Source: JBCDGZ01 sp038750655 (GTDB lineage: Bacteria > Bacteroidota > Bacteroidia > Chitinophagales > Saprospiraceae). From it: a stretch of 10,986 nt of DNA. The notes beneath the pieces are model-generated. The model was not told the DNA's origin, did not search any database, and saw only the letters and a program-made list of their open reading frames with translations. The position numbers and the translations under genes are program-made. Within the stretch, counting starts at the first letter, position 1. Each line of letters starts with the position of its first letter. Shown here piece by piece: positions 1 to 6,885 of this stretch. The stretch is taken from NCBI GenBank assembly GCA_038750655.1, contig JBCDGZ010000198.1, positions 1 through 10,986 of the forward strand, written 5' to 3'.

Positions 1-204
1 CCCAAAATCATCAAGCAAGACCAGTCACTCGTTGGCCATCAGGATACCTTTATGTCCATGATTGTAGAATTTCCCAATAAAGCAGCGACGGAGGCAGCCA
101 AAGCGGTATTCAAAAGCAGCGCCTACGCCGACTTGGTGCCGGATCGGGATAAGGCATTTAGCCAAATGAATATTTCTTTTTACTCGGATATGCCACAAGG
201 CTAA
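1..204 (+). CDS. DUF1330-family protein, C-terminal part (5' end outside window)
   Basis: Frame 1 is open from the first base to a TAA at 202-204 and gives 67 residues. It contains a run MIVEFPNKAATEAA, then SSAYADLVPDRDKA, then a terminal segment ending FYSDMPQG. The pattern 'V-E-F-P, about 15 residues, S-x-x-Y-x-x-L-x-x-x-R-D' is typical of the C-terminal half of DUF1330 proteins, small ferredoxin-like alpha/beta proteins of the dimeric alpha-beta barrel superfamily. Their biochemical function is generally unknown. Full members are about 95-100 residues, so roughly a third is missing on the left. The stop lies 50 bp before the ATG of the Crp/Fnr-like gene on the same strand and no terminator is visible between them, so co-transcription is possible. 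Confidence 0.7.
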   Translation, partial: PKIIKQDQSLVGHQDTFMSMIVEFPNKAATEAAKAVFKSSAYADLVPDRDKAFSQMNISFYSDMPQG

Positions 205-254
205 GTATTCGACGTAAATTGTACCCTAAATACGGATCATATGAATTCCGGAGA

Positions 255-824
255 ATGAGAAATTATCTCGAAAAAATTACTGGCCCCATCCCCGATGAAG
301 ACTGGAAGCTCTTCGAAGCACTCTCCTATGCTGATACAAAAAAGAAAGGAGCAGTTTTATTGGATTTCAATAAAAAATGCAAGGACATCTGGTTTTTAAA
401 AAAGGGAGCGGTACGCAAAATTGACAACATCAACGGAGCCATAAAGACGACCCATTTTTATGTAGCTCCGTTTATGTTTACCGTTTACCGGAGCCTGCTT
501 CGGGGAGTCCCCTCTACGATGTCGATTGTGTGTGAAGAAGATTGTGATTTTGAGGTCATTCCCTACAAGGACTTGGTAAAGCTGTATAGGCAAAGTCATG
601 CTGTGGAAAGAGTAGGGAGAATCATGGCGGAGCATCAATACATTGAAGAGTTTGACCTAAGAAGAATCCTCTTGAATATGGATGCCCTCCAACGTTATGA
701 GTATTTAGAACAGCACCAGCCTGAGATTTTTCAACACTTTCAATTAAAAGACATTGCCACCTTTTTGGGGATCACCCCCGTCTCGCTCAGCCGACTCCGA
801 AAAACACGTTGGGATAATCGTTAA
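255..824 (+). CDS. Crp/Fnr-family transcriptional regulator
   Basis: A 189-residue protein with two recognisable parts: a cyclic-nucleotide-binding-like beta-barrel (about residues 15-115) and a C-terminal helix-turn-helix. The HTH is in the segment LKDIATFLGITPVSLSRLRK at about 164-183, where the recognition helix SLSRLRK is typical of Bacteroidota Crp-like proteins. The barrel lacks the arginine/RGE phosphate-binding cassette of true cAMP receptors, so the ligand is unknown and may be absent. It also lacks the N-terminal cysteine cluster of Fnr. I chose ATG 255. A TTG at 219 would add 12 residues without family resemblance. A GGAG at 249-252 is too close to the ATG to act as a normal ribosome site. 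The gene follows the DUF1330 gene and precedes the lectin; whether it controls either is inference. Confidence 0.85.
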   Translation: MRNYLEKITGPIPDEDWKLFEALSYADTKKKGAVLLDFNKKCKDIWFLKKGAVRKIDNINGAIKTTHFYVAPFMFTVYRSLLRGVPSTMSIVCEEDCDFEVIPYKDLVKLYRQSHAVERVGRIMAEHQYIEEFDLRRILLNMDALQRYEYLEQHQPEIFQHFQLKDIATFLGITPVSLSRLRKTRWDNR

Positions 825-831
825 CGATTAT
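814..831. promoter_or_regulatory. Perfect 18-bp palindrome over the regulator stop codon, with a possible -7 element
   Basis: ATAATCGTTAACGATTAT reads identically on both strands. It spans the last codons and TAA of the Crp/Fnr-like gene. It overlaps TATATTTG at 829-836, which fits the Bacteroidota -7 consensus TAnnTTTG. A TTG at 809-811 lies 17 bp upstream of that element, slightly shorter than the usual 19-21 bp. The arrangement suits an operator inside a weak promoter reading toward the lectin gene. The AT-rich arms and lack of a loop argue against a terminator. The binding protein is unknown. Confidence 0.4.
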
Positions 832-908
832 ATTTGGAATAAATGCCTATTTTTTTTGTGGTAAAAAACAAACACAAATTACTAACAAACAATTAACTAC
901 GAATACAT

Positions 909-932
909 ATTACCATATATTTATATGGTAAT
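909..932. promoter_or_regulatory. Inverted repeat upstream of lectin promoter (operator candidate)
   Basis: The left arm ATTACCATATA (909-919) and right arm TATATGGTAAT (922-932) are perfect reverse complements separated by TT. The centre lies about 27 bp upstream of the -33 element of the lectin promoter, a position typical of a class I activator site or an upstream operator. The two-fold symmetry fits a dimeric HTH regulator. The Crp/Fnr-like protein next door is a candidate by position, although the sequence is unlike the classical TGTGA-N6-TCACA site. Confidence 0.5.
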
Positions 933-946
933 GTCAGCAAAATGTC

Positions 947-979
947 TTTGTAAAGAAGAATAACAACATCATATATTTG
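947..979 (+). promoter_or_regulatory. Bacteroidota-type promoter for the lectin gene
   Basis: TTTG at 947-950 and TATATTTG at 972-979 are separated by 21 bp. This matches the primary sigma consensus of Bacteroidota (TTTG-N19-21-TAnnTTTG). Transcription would begin near 985-990, leaving a leader of about 30 nt before ATG 1017. The leader is A-rich (ccctcaaaatcaaaaaacc) with no Shine-Dalgarno sequence. Confidence 0.6.
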
Positions 980-1016
980 AGGCATAATATTTTTTAACCC
1001 TCAAAATCAAAAAACC

Positions 1017-1433
1017 ATGTCAAACACAGGGACTAAAGTCACAGCCCAATGTGGAAGCGGCGACCAGAATTTTTATCTTAACCCCACTCTGAATCTCATT
1101 TCGGTTATAGCAAGTGTTCAAAGTAGTGCCGACCAGACTGTCACGATTACAGATTCTGATGGAAATGAAGTTTTCAAAGCAAGTGGAAGCAGCAGCAGCG
1201 GAGGTACTTATACCATGATTGGTAATAAGCAATTTGCTCCTAGTGGAGACGGCAATTATAAAGCCGTTTTAACTGCCAACGCCGGCATAGTAGCCACCAG
1301 GGGTCAGGCTTTCGTAGAATCGGATGTTTACCAAGCTGTCGTTAATTTCGGAACAAATGATGGCGGCTGTAAGGCTGGCGACCATGACTTCAATGATCTG
1401 GTTGTTCAGATCATAGCCATGAAAAAAGGATAA
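1017..1433 (+). CDS. LecB/PA-IIL-like calcium-mediated lectin
   Basis: A 138-residue protein with no signal peptide or membrane segment, rich in Ser, Thr, Asn and Gly as expected for a beta-sandwich. Compared from memory with Pseudomonas aeruginosa LecB (114 residues), QSSADQTVTI (35-44) aligns with LecB NSSGTQTVNV. D122-H-D124-F-N126-D127 aligns with the calcium loop D99-N-D101-Y-N103-D104, and the chain ends in Gly, as LecB does. In LecB two calcium ions bridge protein and fucose/mannose, and the C-terminal Gly carboxylate of the partner subunit is a calcium ligand. Differences: calcium ligand Asn21 becomes Gln35, the specificity triad SSG becomes SSA (36-38), and the acidic residue before the loop is displaced by an insertion around GGCKAG (116-121). 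The sugar is therefore uncertain. Other proteins also carry DxDxND calcium loops, so the family call is good but not certain. The gene has its own promoter and terminator. Confidence 0.62.
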   Translation: MSNTGTKVTAQCGSGDQNFYLNPTLNLISVIASVQSSADQTVTITDSDGNEVFKASGSSSSGGTYTMIGNKQFAPSGDGNYKAVLTANAGIVATRGQAFVESDVYQAVVNFGTNDGGCKAGDHDFNDLVVQIIAMKKG

Positions 1434-1454
1434 TTTTCGATATCCTTAGGATAG

Positions 1455-1500
1455 AATTAAAAGGAAGCTGACTCATGTTTGAGTCGGCTTCCTTTTAATT
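1455..1500. terminator. Strong terminator after the lectin gene, probably bidirectional
   Basis: The 21-nt arms 1455-1475 and 1480-1500 pair fully, with one G-U wobble, around the loop TGTT. The stem starts AATTAAAAGGAAGC and ends GCTTCCTTTTAATT, so a T-rich tract follows the GC core on both strands. It begins 22 nt after the lectin stop codon. Confidence 0.85.
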
Positions 1501-1774
1501 CAGAGTCTAACCAATTATAAACAACTGTATTTTCCTTTTCTAAATCGTCTAATTGCTATAGAATTGCAATTGTAATTTTGTTCAAATGTTCTGCTTCTTT
1601 ATCAAAATCTATTTGACCTCTTATCTCTGCTCCCCTTAAAGTGGAATATCTAGATTGTGTTGATAAAATAGTATTAACTCTATTTGATTTTTTTGCTAAC
1701 AGGCTTAAGCGTTTAGAAATTACAGGCCAATTAATTTTTAAACCCTCCGTAACCAGTTCACGAATTCGGGATTT
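1457..1774 (-). pseudogene. Remnant of an effector-associated (EAD-type) domain, broken by a stop
   Basis: The minus strand is open from a TAG at 1775-1777 to a TAG at 1556-1558 (72 codons), with no ATG. It reads RIRELVTEGL, then NTILSTQSRYSTLRG, then GQIDFDKEAEHLNKITIAIL. This resembles the small helical effector-associated domains (EAD11-like pattern: I-x-x-L-I-x-x-G at the start, L-x-x-R-Y-x-x-L in the middle, G-x-I-x-x-x-x-x-x-x-E-x-N-x-I-x-x-A-L-L at the end). These act as adaptor modules on conflict-system proteases and caspases. The frame continues past the TAG as QLDDLEKENTVVYNWLDSE to a TAA at 1457-1459 and runs into the lectin terminator. With no start, an internal stop and no effector gene downstream, it looks like a decayed fragment. 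The family call is from memory of the pattern and tentative. Confidence 0.38.
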
Positions 1775-1961
1775 CTATTTTTAAGAAAAAAAGAACCTCT
1801 GAGGCTACATAAAGCTCCCATCTTCATTCTCCGCCAACCCGATCACTACCTTTCAAGACTCTAGCAGCAAGCAATAAGCGAGTTATCTTTTTACTCTAAA
1901 ACCTTAAATACACCAACAAATGTTTAGCTTTGTTGGTGTATTTTAGTTAAAAGAACAACTT
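1501..1961. other. AT-rich intergenic stretch without an intact gene
   Basis: No intact coding frame with convincing features is present on either strand. The left part holds the minus-strand domain remnant. The middle (about 1780-1900) contains only short frames: a minus-strand 29-codon frame starting near 1826 runs into the remnant region in another frame, which hints at a frameshift in the decayed gene. The right end carries the stem-loop before the fabG-like gene. I see no tRNA-like or transposase-like sequence. Confidence 0.6.
1906..1943 (+). terminator. 15-bp stem-loop just before the fabG-like gene (terminator or leader hairpin)
   Basis: AAATACACCAACAAA (1906-1920) pairs perfectly with TTTGTTGGTGTATTT (1929-1943) around an 8-nt loop, followed by TAG. 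It ends 18 nt before ATG 1962. The T-run after the GC part would allow termination of transcripts arriving from the left. TAGCTTTG at 1925-1932, in the loop and right arm, also fits a Bacteroidota -7 element, but no TTTG lies at the right distance upstream. It may therefore instead be part of the gene's own promoter or leader. Confidence 0.55.
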
Positions 1962-2699
1962 ATGCGACTAGCCAACAAAATAGCCATCATTACCGGCGGT
2001 GCCCGAGGCATCGGCAAAGCCATCTCTGAACTTTTTGCCCGCGAGGGCGCTACGGTCATCATCTGGGATCTGCTGGAGGACGGCGTAGAGACGGCGGCGG
2101 GTATCAAAGCCAATGGTGGACAGGCTGAGTTTGTCAAACTGTCGGTGACGGATAAGGCGGCGGTGACGGCGGCGGCTAAGGAGGTCGCAGAACGTTATGG
2201 GAAAATTGACATCCTGATCAATAATGCCGGTATTACTAGAGACCGGACTTTGCAGAAAATGACGGAGGAGGAATGGGACTTGGTGATTGAGGTAAACCTG
2301 AAGGGAGTCTTTGTGTGTACGCAGACGATTGCGCCTTACATGAAGGAGAATGGCTATGGACGGATCGTCACGGCGGCATCTAATGTGGGCTTGCGAGGCA
2401 ACTTTGGGCAAACCAATTACTCGGCCACCAAAGCCGGGGTCATCGCGATGGCTAAGACCTGGACGCTGGAGCTGGCCAAGTACGGCATTACGGCCAACTG
2501 TGTCGCCCCCGGCTTCACCATGACCGATATGACCGCCAAAATCCCGGAGGAGCATTTCGATGCCATCAAAAAGCAAATCCCAACGCGCACCGTAGCACAA
2601 CCCATCGACATTGCCTACGGCTACCTCTACCTAGCTTCCGACGAAGCCTCCTACGTCTCCGGCATCTGCCTGACCATCGACGGAGGGATGTCTCGCTAG
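1962..2699 (+). CDS. fabG: FabG-like short-chain dehydrogenase/reductase (3-oxoacyl-ACP reductase type)
   Basis: A 245-residue classical SDR, the normal length for FabG, which reduces 3-oxoacyl-ACP in the cytoplasmic fatty-acid synthesis cycle. Visible motifs are the cofactor site TGGARGIG (11-18), NNAG (87-90), and the catalytic tetrad N112, S140, Y153, K157 (Y-S-A-T-K). APGF follows, and the C-terminus is TIDGGMSR, a FabG-like ending. NNAGITRD is also characteristic of FabG. Asp36 at the end of the second beta-strand is the residue that usually selects NAD(H) over NADP(H) in SDRs; from memory, Bacteroidota FabG proteins can also carry Asp here. No other fatty-acid gene is nearby, so it may be a paralogue acting on another 3-hydroxyacyl or hydroxy substrate, such as an acetoacetyl-CoA reductase. 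The ATG follows a short A-rich leader without a Shine-Dalgarno sequence. Confidence 0.8.
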   Translation: MRLANKIAIITGGARGIGKAISELFAREGATVIIWDLLEDGVETAAGIKANGGQAEFVKLSVTDKAAVTAAAKEVAERYGKIDILINNAGITRDRTLQKMTEEEWDLVIEVNLKGVFVCTQTIAPYMKENGYGRIVTAASNVGLRGNFGQTNYSATKAGVIAMAKTWTLELAKYGITANCVAPGFTMTDMTAKIPEEHFDAIKKQIPTRTVAQPIDIAYGYLYLASDEASYVSGICLTIDGGMSR

Positions 2700-2812
2700 T
2701 TATTACTCATATATAAGTGAACAAGAGATGGGTCCATTCGTATACCTGTAAATGAGGGAAGTCAATCATTGAGGAACTGCTTCCCCTCAACTTCTTACAA
2801 AAAATATAAACG

Positions 2813-5308
2813 ATGTTTGATTTTTTGAGAAATAAGGGCGACCGATCTGAAAATAAAAGAATAGAAGCGTATCTGCATACATTCGAAGCGTCGCTGGACT
2901 TGTCCGCGACCGATAGAACGGTAAAACTGAGCGATAACAAAGCTTGGCAAAAAATTAAAGCCCTGCCGAAGGCAGAGCGAGAAAAAATTGCCTTGCTTGC
3001 CCTCCACAAATTAATGAATCACAGTTGGGAAGAATACAATTATGAAGTCATTCGACGAAAAATCTTTACCGTAGAATTCAATGCTAAAAATCCCCCCTCC
3101 AAGTCCGCCCTATTAAAACTCTTTAAATTACTGCGCCCCTTTAAAGGAGCCTACTATTTACCCATCAATGCCCTGCTCTTTTCTTTTGCCTACTACAAAG
3201 AGCATTTTGGAGTCGACGATCACTATATGCAGGCAAGAAATGCCATCGTAAGAACCTGGAACAAAGATTCTCGCGGAGCAAAGTTCAGTCAGCTTATTCG
3301 AGGCATCAATAAGCTAGAGGATACGACTGTCCGTCCTAGCGTCTTTAGTAAGAAAGATATTTTGGGTAAATACCTGTCCGAAAGATGGTCCGAATATACA
3401 GAAGCATTGATCGCCATCATCACCCACTGTTGGACATCTCCCCAAAAGACTACGCCCAATAAGTCCTGGGTCAAGGAAGCCAAAAAACTTATAGCGCAGC
3501 ACGGAACTTCGGCAGACACCGTCGAAGCCATTGAAGACATTTTTCAATTCCTCATCAAGAATGGACAAGAGCAAGTCCGACGGTTGAATTCCATTCCCTT
3601 CCTTCCTATTCCCGAAGGTCAATACCACAATCCTGATTGCGAAGGCTCGAAAGCCAATGCAGATTTTATCGACAACAAAGGCCGCTATTATTTGCTGGAA
3701 GAAAACGAAATTGGCGTCAGCTATCTGATTTGGTATGCGGCGACCATGAATGTTCCCAAGCTCAATGCTTTGATCGGAACACTTTGCCTAACCTCCCTGC
3801 AAAAAATCAAATGGTACGGAAGTTTGTCCACCAAGAATGGCAATGCTGGTATGTACAGTTTTACCCTAATGCCCGAAAAAGTCGGCATCATTAACCTGTT
3901 GAATATTCGAAATAAAACCCGTAACAAAAGCGTCAAAACCCTTGCGGATCGGCATATCCAGCGAAAAGCGGCGCAGCTCAATATGACGGAAGAAGCCCTC
4001 CTGGAACTTTCTGCGCCAACATTTGGTCTCACGAAGAATAGTACTTCCAGTGACTTTGGGGATTATCTGGGCGTAATTGATGTATCCGATCTCAAAAAGC
4101 CTCACAGCTATTGGATCAATAAGCGTTCTGATAAACAGCAAAAATCTGTACCTGCCGCTGTTAAGGAACAACACAAAGAGGCATTAAAGTCCTTTAAAAC
4201 AAAGCAGAAAGAAATAAAAACGGCTCTTGATGTTCACAGTAAACGATTAGAAAATACTTACCTCAACAATATAGTATGGCCGATAGCGGATTGGAAGCAC
4301 TACTACTTGGATCACCCTCTCCTGTCCCGATTCACGCCTCTCCTGATATGGTGGTTCGATGATCGGATTGCGGGTATGATCGTTGATGGAAAATTGATCA
4401 CAGCTAACCATCAGCCTATTGATCTTCAGGCTTTTTCCAGCGTCAAGCTTTGGCATCCCATTTACAGTAGAGCAGAAGAAGTAATGGCTTGGCGTTCCTT
4501 CATCATAGATCATCAAATTCAACAACCCTTCAAACAAGCGTTCAGAGAGATATACCTCCTTACCGATGCAGAAAGAAACACCGAGACCTACAGCAATCGG
4601 TTTGCTGCTCATATTCTTTATCAACATCAATTCAACGCCCTAGCTAAAGTAAGGAATTGGGCGTATAGCCTTCAGGGAAATTTCGATGGGTTTAATACGC
4701 CGACTAAGTCCATTCCCCACTTTCAGTTAAAAGCGGAGTATTTGGTAGAAGGCATAGAAAGCTCATTGAATCCCACCAATATCTTTAACCAAGTTGCGAC
4801 CGATCAAGTAAGAATATACAATAGTCGGAGGCCAGTGCTGATGCAAGATGTTCCTCCGATCGTTTTTACGGAAATCATGCGAGATGTGGATTTATTTGTG
4901 GGTGTATGTAGCATTGGGAATAATCCAAATTGGGAAGACGGTGCACAAGATTATTGGCAACATTATTCTTTTGGGCAACTAAGTGAAACCGCTAAAACCC
5001 GAAAGGATGTTTTGCAACGACTTTTACCTCAACTAAAGATTGCCGACCGGTGTACGATAGCGGGCAAATTTCTAATCGTCGAAGGTAAAATTAGGACCTA
5101 TAAAATTCATATGGGAAGCGGTAATATTCTAATGACGCCCAATGACCAATACCTCTGTATTGTGGCCGATAGAAAATCGAATAGCAAAAAGATTTTTCTG
5201 CCCTTTGACAATGATCAGACCTTGGCCATCATCCTTAGTAAAGCATTCTTACTTTACAACGATGATCAAATTAAAGACCACAGTATTAGCAGACAAATCC
5301 AATTTTAG
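2813..5308 (+). CDS. DUF4132-family large protein, function unknown
   Basis: An 831-residue, probably soluble protein with no signal peptide or transmembrane segment. Residues 1-430 are mostly helical and show no motif I can name. The middle carries DUF4132 hallmarks: DWKHYYLDHPLL (from D493), then LWHPIYSRAEEVMAWR (from L546), QPFKQAFREIYLLTDAER and SNRFAAHILYQHQF (from S594). The C-terminal part is the conserved module usually joined to it (now often called DUF7737): MRDVDLFVGVCSIG (from M689), LLPQLKIADRC, RTYKIHMGSGNILM (from R761), QYLCIVADR and ILSKAFLLYNDD. Known members include Escherichia coli YehI and MolR, whose biochemistry is unsettled. Many relatives carry a WGR domain or sit by ATPase genes; neither is seen here. 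The short leader before ATG 2813 is A-rich. A terminator overlaps the stop, so the gene appears monocistronic or at most joined to the fabG-like gene 113 bp upstream. Confidence 0.85.
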   Translation: MFDFLRNKGDRSENKRIEAYLHTFEASLDLSATDRTVKLSDNKAWQKIKALPKAEREKIALLALHKLMNHSWEEYNYEVIRRKIFTVEFNAKNPPSKSALLKLFKLLRPFKGAYYLPINALLFSFAYYKEHFGVDDHYMQARNAIVRTWNKDSRGAKFSQLIRGINKLEDTTVRPSVFSKKDILGKYLSERWSEYTEALIAIITHCWTSPQKTTPNKSWVKEAKKLIAQHGTSADTVEAIEDIFQFLIKNGQEQVRRLNSIPFLPIPEGQYHNPDCEGSKANADFIDNKGRYYLLEENEIGVSYLIWYAATMNVPKLNALIGTLCLTSLQKIKWYGSLSTKNGNAGMYSFTLMPEKVGIINLLNIRNKTRNKSVKTLADRHIQRKAAQLNMTEEALLELSAPTFGLTKNSTSSDFGDYLGVIDVSDLKKPHSYWINKRSDKQQKSVPAAVKEQHKEALKSFKTKQKEIKTALDVHSKRLENTYLNNIVWPIADWKHYYLDHPLLSRFTPLLIWWFDDRIAGMIVDGKLITANHQPIDLQAFSSVKLWHPIYSRAEEVMAWRSFIIDHQIQQPFKQAFREIYLLTDAERNTETYSNRFAAHILYQHQFNALAKVRNWAYSLQGNFDGFNTPTKSIPHFQLKAEYLVEGIESSLNPTNIFNQVATDQVRIYNSRRPVLMQDVPPIVFTEIMRDVDLFVGVCSIGNNPNWEDGAQDYWQHYSFGQLSETAKTRKDVLQRLLPQLKIADRCTIAGKFLIVEGKIRTYKIHMGSGNILMTPNDQYLCIVADRKSNSKKIFLPFDNDQTLAIILSKAFLLYNDDQIKDHSISRQIQF

Positions 5309-5339
5309 TGCGGAGGAAATTGTCCTCCTACCCCGCACT
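5307..5339. terminator. Bidirectional terminator between convergent genes
   Basis: The outer arms AGTGCGG (5307-5313) and CCGCACT (5333-5339) pair perfectly. An inner GGAGGA (5312-5317) can pair with TCCTCC (5323-5328) around AATTG, leaving an asymmetric bulge. TTTT follows on the plus strand. It overlaps the DUF4132 stop codon and lies 14 bp from the kinase stop on the opposite strand, where it would also end the two-component transcript. Confidence 0.7.
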
Positions 5340-5352
5340 TTTCAAAAACCAA

Positions 5353-6846
5353 CTACTGCTGATAAACCGGCAACTGAAACATAAACGAAGCGCCCTGATT
5401 GGGCTGACTGATCACCTGGATAGTCGCATTGTGGATTTCCAAAATCTTCTTGACGATGGCCAAGCCCAGGCCGGCTCCCGAGCCATTGCTCTTGGCTTCC
5501 CCGGTTTTGAGGCGATGGTAGCGCTCAAAGATATAGCTCTGCTCCTGCTCGGACATCCCCGGCCCAGTATCCGAGACCTTAATCTCGATCTCCCGATCTT
5601 CCTTGGCACTCAACTCCAAAGAGACCTTGCCTCCTTGCGGGGTGAATTTGATGGCATTGTCGATCAGGTTTTGCAGCACCCGCTCCACCAGCGCCACATC
5701 GGCAAAGACGAGCGGCAGTTCGTCGGGGCGTTTTAGCTCCATGCTGATGCCTTTGTCGCCAGCTAGGATTTCGTATTTGTGGATCACATCCTGGGCCAAT
5801 TCAGTAATGAAGAAGGGTTCCTTTTCGGGCTTCACCTGCTGGGCTTCCAGCTTGGAATATTCAAAGAGTTGCTTGATCAACTTGCCCATTTTCTCGGTGC
5901 TAGAGAGAATGATTTTCAGGTATTTCTCTCTATCCTCATTGCTGATGGTATCCTTCTTGATCATCAGGGTTTCGACGTAGCCTTGCATGATGGCCAGTGG
6001 GGTGCGCAGGTCGTGGGAGACATTGGCAGTCAGCTCCCGGCGCAGGTTTTCGACGGCCTTGAGGTCATCGATGTTGCGGACGATGGTGTCGGCCATATCG
6101 TTGAAAGTATCAGAGAGGACGGTTAGCTCGCCCTTGCCCTTATTTTCGATGCGGGCCTGGTAATCGCCTTCTTTGAAGCGACGGACCGTTTCGACGATGG
6201 TCCGTAGATTTTGGGTGAGGAACCAGACGGCGAGTAAGCCAACGACTAGGGCCGCGAATAGGGTGAGAAAGAACGCACGCGCGCCCACTCGAAGGAAATA
6301 ACTGCCCACCAAGGTAGAGGTCACGGAGCCTTGTTTTTCCCCAGCTAACACCACATAATAATAGCCCTTCAACTGTTCATCCACTTTAATTGGTGCAGCC
6401 GAGAATACCTTCTGCCCTCCGGGATCGCGCGGGTCATCGCCCATGATGAACGGCGGATGATCCTCTCCTAAGCCCGCAATAAAAGTTCGCACCGGAGCCA
6501 GGTCAACGCTTTCCATTTTGATTTTTTTGTAGGGCGCTACAAAGGTCAAAATCTTTCCCTTTGTATCCAACAAATAAACCTCCACACTGGGATTAATGAT
6601 CATCATGGAGTGCATGATGTCCTGGATGGCTTTGGTATTGACCGTATCATCGACAAAGGTTTCGACGTGATCCACCGTATACTGCGCCAGGTCTTTATTG
6701 AGCCGTTGGGTGGTTTCCTGGAAATAGCGGTTGGCGTAATAGGAGGTCATCAACGTGTAACCAACGCCGAGCAGAATTAGTAGTAGGAGCAGCGTCCCGG
6801 CGATTCGCCAGAAGAGGGTATTATAAATTTTTTTGGATGCGTTCAT
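5353..6846 (-). CDS. Sensor histidine kinase of two-component system
   Basis: A 497-residue membrane kinase with a complete domain set. There are two transmembrane segments (about 14-34 and 189-211) flanking a periplasmic sensor of about 150 residues. Its core, VYLLDTKGKIL (90-100) through GYYYVVLAGE (161-170), resembles a PAS/Cache-like fold. HAMP follows (about 212-265). HisKA has the phospho-accepting His278 in NVSHDLRTPL. The HATPase domain shows the N box (NLIDNAIKF, 393-401), G1 (DTGPGM, 426-431), F box (IFERYH) and G2 (GSGAGLGL, 455-462). All catalytic motifs are intact, so it should autophosphorylate and pass phosphate to the regulator encoded 39 bp upstream on the same strand. The stimulus cannot be read from the sequence. 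No Shine-Dalgarno sequence precedes the ATG, so translation may depend on coupling to the upstream gene. Confidence 0.93.
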   Translation of the reverse strand: MNASKKIYNTLFWRIAGTLLLLLILLGVGYTLMTSYYANRYFQETTQRLNKDLAQYTVDHVETFVDDTVNTKAIQDIMHSMMIINPSVEVYLLDTKGKILTFVAPYKKIKMESVDLAPVRTFIAGLGEDHPPFIMGDDPRDPGGQKVFSAAPIKVDEQLKGYYYVVLAGEKQGSVTSTLVGSYFLRVGARAFFLTLFAALVVGLLAVWFLTQNLRTIVETVRRFKEGDYQARIENKGKGELTVLSDTFNDMADTIVRNIDDLKAVENLRRELTANVSHDLRTPLAIMQGYVETLMIKKDTISNEDREKYLKIILSSTEKMGKLIKQLFEYSKLEAQQVKPEKEPFFITELAQDVIHKYEILAGDKGISMELKRPDELPLVFADVALVERVLQNLIDNAIKFTPQGGKVSLELSAKEDREIEIKVSDTGPGMSEQEQSYIFERYHRLKTGEAKSNGSGAGLGLAIVKKILEIHNATIQVISQPNQGASFMFQLPVYQQ

Positions 6847-6885
6847 GATCTGTGGGTAGTTGAATGGTGGATAAATGGATGCGGA

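Noticed and set aside
219..254. TTG start extending the Crp/Fnr-like protein by 12 residues
   Set aside because: The extra residues do not resemble the family N-terminus, and an ATG at 255 begins the recognisable protein.
1968..2600. 210-codon minus-strand open frame opposite the fabG-like gene
   Set aside because: The plus strand has all SDR motifs; the antisense product is low-complexity and unrecognisable.
2753..2790. Hairpin between the fabG-like and DUF4132 genes
   Set aside because: Competing short stems (TTGAGG/CCTCAA, or GAGGGAAG with CTTCCCCTC) have long loops or bulges and no T-tract; too weak to call a terminator.
5308..5736. 142-codon plus-strand frame opposite the kinase C-terminus
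   Set aside because: It is antisense to the intact HATPase domain and starts inside the terminator; no recognisable protein.
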